This document shows, in pieces, positions 61,119 to 64,000 of a stretch of DNA of 64,000 bases. Origin of the DNA: Posidoniimonas polymericola (GTDB lineage Bacteria; Planctomycetota; Planctomycetia; Pirellulales; Lacipirellulaceae); NCBI RefSeq assembly GCF_007859935.1, contig NZ_SJPO01000001.1:558001-622000 (forward strand), written 5' to 3'. Position numbers and translations under genes: made by a program. Under the pieces are notes generated by a model. It made no database searches and was not told the origin of the DNA. It saw nothing but the letters and a program-made list of their open reading frames with translations. Each line of letters begins with the position of its first letter. The stretch's first letter is position 1.

Positions 61119-63293
61119 TCACTCGTGATGATGCCCGTGCGTGGTCGTCACGTGGTGGTGCGACGGGTGGGCGGCGGGCGGGGCGTCGCCGCCGACATGC
61201 ACCACGTGCGGGGCGAGATCGGCCAGGCCGTTGACGTCCTCGGCGGCGGCGACCACCTCGAACCGATCTTCTGAAGGCGTGGGCAGGGTGATCTCCCACT
61301 CGGCGTAGCTGCCGCGGACCGAGCGGGCCGGTCGGCCGTTGACCAGCACCTGCTTGATGTCGCTGGCGTCGGCTGTGGCGCCGGCCACGCGGACCAGGGC
61401 GCCGTCGCGGAGGGCGTGGGTCACCAGCGTGACCGGCGGCTCTTCGTCGCTGAAGCTCGACACGCCGCCGAAGCGGCGGCGCGATCCGCTTTCGTCCTCC
61501 GATTCGGGCGGCATGCCCATGCTGAGCGGGTTGTGGATGTCGTTGACGCGCATCTTGGCGGTGGTGATGCGGCGGTAGCCAGAGCGGTCCATGATCGAGC
61601 GCCAGATCGCCACGTCCGAGTCGAACACGTCGAGCCCGTCGACAAACACGCCGGTGGTCCCCAGGTGCACGGCCCAGTTGGCTTCCCAGCAGCGGAAGTC
61701 GCGGACCCAGAACGGCTTGCCGGGCGCTGGCATCGCCTGGGCGGCCTCGTCGGCGAGGGTGAGGTTCTGGTTGTAGATGTCGAGTCCGCCCCCCTCGGGC
61801 CGGGTGACGCCGCGGAGGTTCAGGCAGAAGAACTGCATCGTGTGGGCCTCGTTGTCCTGAAAGCGGACGAACGGCATGGTGCGGGTGTCCTGCATCGCCA
61901 CCTCCCCGTCCGGCTGGCGGATCGGCCGCACCGGGTCGTAGCCGTCGGCCGCCTTGCAGTCGAACCGGTAGCCGTACTCAGCGCACTCCGCGGCGACGTT
62001 CCGGGTGAACACGTTCTGGCAGTTGGCGAACCAGAAGCCGGCGCCGCGATTGGGGTCGAACGGGATCACCTGCTCCGGCAGTGGCCGGCCGGGACCGACC
62101 GTGCAGGCGAGGTTGTGGTCGAGGACGTTGTTGGTCTCCGTGCCGTCCTCGAGGAAGAAGCCGTGCCCGATCGACTTGTAGCCGACGCAGTCGCGGACCA
62201 CGAGGCCGTCGGTCCCGTGGATGGTGAGGAAGCGGTTGTGGCTGTCCCAGATCGACGCGCCGATGACCGAGCTGCCGCGCATCGTGTCGCCGCACAGGTG
62301 GTAGTGCAGGCTGTAGCGGCCGAGCGCGCCCTGCTTGCCGAGGTGGCGGAACTCGGCGTAGCTGATCGAGCCCCGCGAGTGCACGTGGATCATGGTGTGC
62401 CCCCGCGCGACGTCGGGCTCGGCCGACTCCACCACGACATTGCGGCTGAGGTTGGCGACCTCCGCGCGGAAGGCGCCCTCAGCGTAGTGATCGTGCGTCA
62501 GCGGCCGGTCGAGCGTAATCGGGTAGCCGCCGGTGAAGTCGCGGCCGCCGATCTTGGTGATCGTGCGGACCTCGGTCTGGGCCCCGTCGAAAAAGGCGTC
62601 GTCGAGGAAGGCGCCGCTGCGGCCCCGCCGATTTCGCTGCCGGGTGGTGCTGGTGACGATCACCCGGTCGCCCACGCGCCAGTCGGCGACCGGCTGGTCG
62701 ACCGCGACGCGGTTGTCGCCCGTCTCGGCGCCGCGCTGCAGCTTGACCCAGGTCTTGGCGAGCGGCGCGCCGTGCAGCTCCATGCGGCCGCCGCAGTTCA
62801 AGAGCGCGGGGCACGACTCGCGGTCCATCCCTGCGACATAATGTAGGCGGATCGTGGCGGTGTGATCGACCGGCAGCGGGCTGCCCGGCTCGCCGATCAG
62901 CAGCGTCGCCTGGTGCCCGCCGGGGTGGACGTGCTCGGGGGTCTCATGGCAGTCGAAGCCCTGCTCAGAGGGCTCCTCGCTGGCCGTGAGCTGCACCAAG
63001 CCCGCCTCGAGCCGCGTGTCGCGGTCGCGGGCGAACTCCAGCGTGCCGACAATCTGCACCAGCCGCAGCACCTCGCTCGACGCGACGTCGTACCGCACGT
63101 GGTGCTCGCGGCCAATCACTACCCGGTCGCCCGTCTGAGGGACGCGGCCCGCGTCCCAGGTGGCGGGGTCAGACCACGGGCCCGACTGCGCGGTGCGGAG
63201 CAACGGCGGTTCAGGGGCTGCGGCGAGTGTCTGGTGGGTCGCGACGAATTGGCAGCACAGCACGAGTGCCAGGCAGCGGGCGGTCGATTGCAA
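61119..63293 (-). CDS. Secreted G8-domain, right-handed beta-helix protein (CEMIP-like)
   Basis: The 724-residue protein begins with a signal peptide (CLALVLCCQFVATHQTLAA) and a G8 domain (WSDPATWDAGRVPQTGDRVV). A long beta-helix region follows (GTLEFARDRDTRLEAG..., HVHSRGSISYAEFRHLGKQG, YHLCGDTMRGSSVIGASIWD, FLTIHGTDGLVVRDCVGYKS). This layout resembles CEMIP/TMEM2 proteins, which act on hyaluronan-type polysaccharides in animals, though no activity should be assumed. The C-terminus is histidine-rich (SHHHVTTTHGHHHE), an unusual metal-binding-type tail. The start is TTG at 63291-63293 with GGAG nine bases away. Confidence 0.8.
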   Translation of the reverse strand: MQSTARCLALVLCCQFVATHQTLAAAPEPPLLRTAQSGPWSDPATWDAGRVPQTGDRVVIGREHHVRYDVASSEVLRLVQIVGTLEFARDRDTRLEAGLVQLTASEEPSEQGFDCHETPEHVHPGGHQATLLIGEPGSPLPVDHTATIRLHYVAGMDRESCPALLNCGGRMELHGAPLAKTWVKLQRGAETGDNRVAVDQPVADWRVGDRVIVTSTTRQRNRRGRSGAFLDDAFFDGAQTEVRTITKIGGRDFTGGYPITLDRPLTHDHYAEGAFRAEVANLSRNVVVESAEPDVARGHTMIHVHSRGSISYAEFRHLGKQGALGRYSLHYHLCGDTMRGSSVIGASIWDSHNRFLTIHGTDGLVVRDCVGYKSIGHGFFLEDGTETNNVLDHNLACTVGPGRPLPEQVIPFDPNRGAGFWFANCQNVFTRNVAAECAEYGYRFDCKAADGYDPVRPIRQPDGEVAMQDTRTMPFVRFQDNEAHTMQFFCLNLRGVTRPEGGGLDIYNQNLTLADEAAQAMPAPGKPFWVRDFRCWEANWAVHLGTTGVFVDGLDVFDSDVAIWRSIMDRSGYRRITTAKMRVNDIHNPLSMGMPPESEDESGSRRRFGGVSSFSDEEPPVTLVTHALRDGALVRVAGATADASDIKQVLVNGRPARSVRGSYAEWEITLPTPSEDRFEVVAAAEDVNGLADLAPHVVHVGGDAPPAAHPSHHHVTTTHGHHHE

Positions 63294-63325
63294 GTTATCT
63301 GACTCCGGTTAAGACGCCACGCGTT

Positions 63326-63730
63326 CTAGCGGCGCGAGAGGTTGATGGGTTCCATCGTGGCCGGCTCATCGCCGCTCGGCAGCGCGAAGGTCGTCACGGG
63401 TTGAATGGGGTCGCGGTAGCGTCCGCCGAAGCGGTCGGGGCCCTCGACCACCGAACCGTCGTCGAGCAAGACCGACGGCCAGAACGCGGTGACAGCGAAC
63501 GGGCCGTCGCTGCTGACGCGGATTTTGAAGGCGCCGTCGGGATCGGTGCGGGCGGTGGCGGACGCCGTCGGCGGCGCGCCGGCAGCAACTGCCTCCGTCA
63601 GCACGACGTACACCCCCTCGGCCGCGCGGCCGTCGACCCGCACACTGCCGTGCACCTCGCGGGCGGCGGGGTGCTGGTCGCAGCCGACGCTCAGCAGTGC
63701 GAGGCACGCCAGCCATCGGACGCTAGTCAT
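63326..63730 (-). CDS. Small lipoprotein with carboxypeptidase-regulatory-like domain
   Basis: The 134-residue product begins with a lipoprotein signal (MTSVRWLACLALLSVGCDQH) with the lipobox LSVGC, so it is probably lipid-anchored at the cysteine. The rest looks like a single transthyretin-like beta domain (VHGSVRVDGRAAEGVYVVL, TDPDGAFKIRV), common in planctomycete secreted proteins. It overlaps the DUF1559 gene stop by 8 bases (ATGACTAG), indicating translational coupling, and ends 33 bases before the G8-protein gene start. Confidence 0.75.
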   Translation of the reverse strand: MTSVRWLACLALLSVGCDQHPAAREVHGSVRVDGRAAEGVYVVLTEAVAAGAPPTASATARTDPDGAFKIRVSSDGPFAVTAFWPSVLLDDGSVVEGPDRFGGRYRDPIQPVTTFALPSGDEPATMEPINLSRR

Positions 63731-64000
63731 CGATTACCTCGGCGCTGTCGCGGCTCACCAGGAACATCAGCACCCGGGCGGACGTGTCCTCGGCCAGCAG
63801 CCGGACGCTGCCGTCCCCCATGCCGGCGTGCGCGCCGCCGGGGTGGAAGCCGAAGACGCCCTGCGAGTTGTTGCAGTTGATCGCACAGTCCGTGCCGGCC
63901 GGGATGTTGCGGAGGGTGGTGGGGTAGGTCTCGGCCGTGTAGGAAGGGTAGGTCTGCACCATGAAGGCGCACCAGCCGAGCCAGGTGCCCCACGCGCCCG
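63723..64000 (-). CDS. DUF1559-type protein, 5' end beyond the window
   Basis: The minus-strand frame is open to the right edge and reads WGTWLGWCAFMVQTYPSYTA, later SQGVFGFHPGGAHAGMGDGS and VRLLAEDTSARVLMFLVSRD before the stop at 63723. This is the C-terminal signature of DUF1559/SBP_bac_10 proteins, pilin-like secreted proteins greatly expanded in planctomycetes. The N-terminal pilin-type signal must lie beyond 64000. It is the first gene of a likely DUF1559-lipoprotein-G8 operon. Confidence 0.9.
   Translation of the reverse strand, partial: GAWGTWLGWCAFMVQTYPSYTAETYPTTLRNIPAGTDCAINCNNSQGVFGFHPGGAHAGMGDGSVRLLAEDTSARVLMFLVSRDSAEVIDD

Overview
The window is a GC-rich chromosomal segment from a planctomycete. 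Pirellulales, near Lacipirellulaceae, is my best inference, but no 16S gene is present to prove it. The planctomycete signs are a DUF1559-type protein cut by the right edge, three secreted proteins with PEP-CTERM tails (one with a dockerin-like repeat), a cysteine-rich outer-membrane barrel, a short N-terminally anchored leucine-rich-repeat protein, PqqD/M50/HlyD and GAF/HlyD fusion proteins, and a G8-domain beta-helix protein. Conserved genes (bioD, larB, nnrD, ribF, nrnA, a glycyl-tRNA synthetase, rbgA, glyA, infA, rpsR, nadC, rpsU, ubiB-like) are scattered as single genes rather than in classical operons. I found no tRNA, rRNA, CRISPR array, insertion sequence, prophage or origin.

Layout. 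1-3042: end of a GH57-type protein with a strong terminator, a PEP-CTERM protein, bioD, and a shikimate-dehydrogenase-like protein lacking its expected catalytic residues. 3266-8269: a plus-strand run larB, nnrD, ribF, nrnA and two membrane proteins. 8276-12034: TPR protein, glycyl-tRNA synthetase and a small membrane protein, with repeat-rich gaps. 12348-14308: rbgA and a secreted metalloprotease-like protein separated by palindromic repeats. 14398-24813, minus strand: beta-helix PEP-CTERM protein, membrane-anchored clan GH-A-like protein, alpha/beta hydrolase, TPR protein flanked by two copies of a ~220 bp repeat, response regulator, glyA, and a metalloprotease with a LecA-like domain. 24854-34312, minus strand: an envelope cluster of a GAF-HlyD protein, a HlyD adaptor, a PqqD-M50-HlyD protein and a giant AsmA/TamB-like protein.

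34859-40756: infA, a large secreted protein, a GcvR-like ACT protein, a sugar isomerase-like protein, and a DNA methyltransferase fused to an intact-looking GIY-YIG nuclease domain. 40905-49980: PQQ-propeller protein, FixJ-type regulator convergent with a multi-PAS histidine kinase, rpsR, thioesterase, small membrane proteins, a ComEA-like protein and nadC. 49981-53996: terminator, promoter and small ORF, PEP-CTERM protein, cysteine-rich barrel, arsC-like gene. 54169-64000: rpsU, a coiled-coil protein, ubiB-like kinase, a DUF3592-like gene with a decayed paralogue, a stress-type small protein, an LRR protein, a YjdF-like membrane protein, the G8 protein, a lipoprotein and the DUF1559 protein.

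The two best candidates for something undescribed are the methyltransferase/GIY-YIG fusion (38858-40756), which could be a one-protein modification-and-cleavage system, and the three-adaptor PqqD/M50/HlyD/GAF locus (28597-34312), which looks like an export or processing machine without a recognisable ABC transporter or TolC. The intergenic DNA carries several distinct palindromic repeat families, listed separately.
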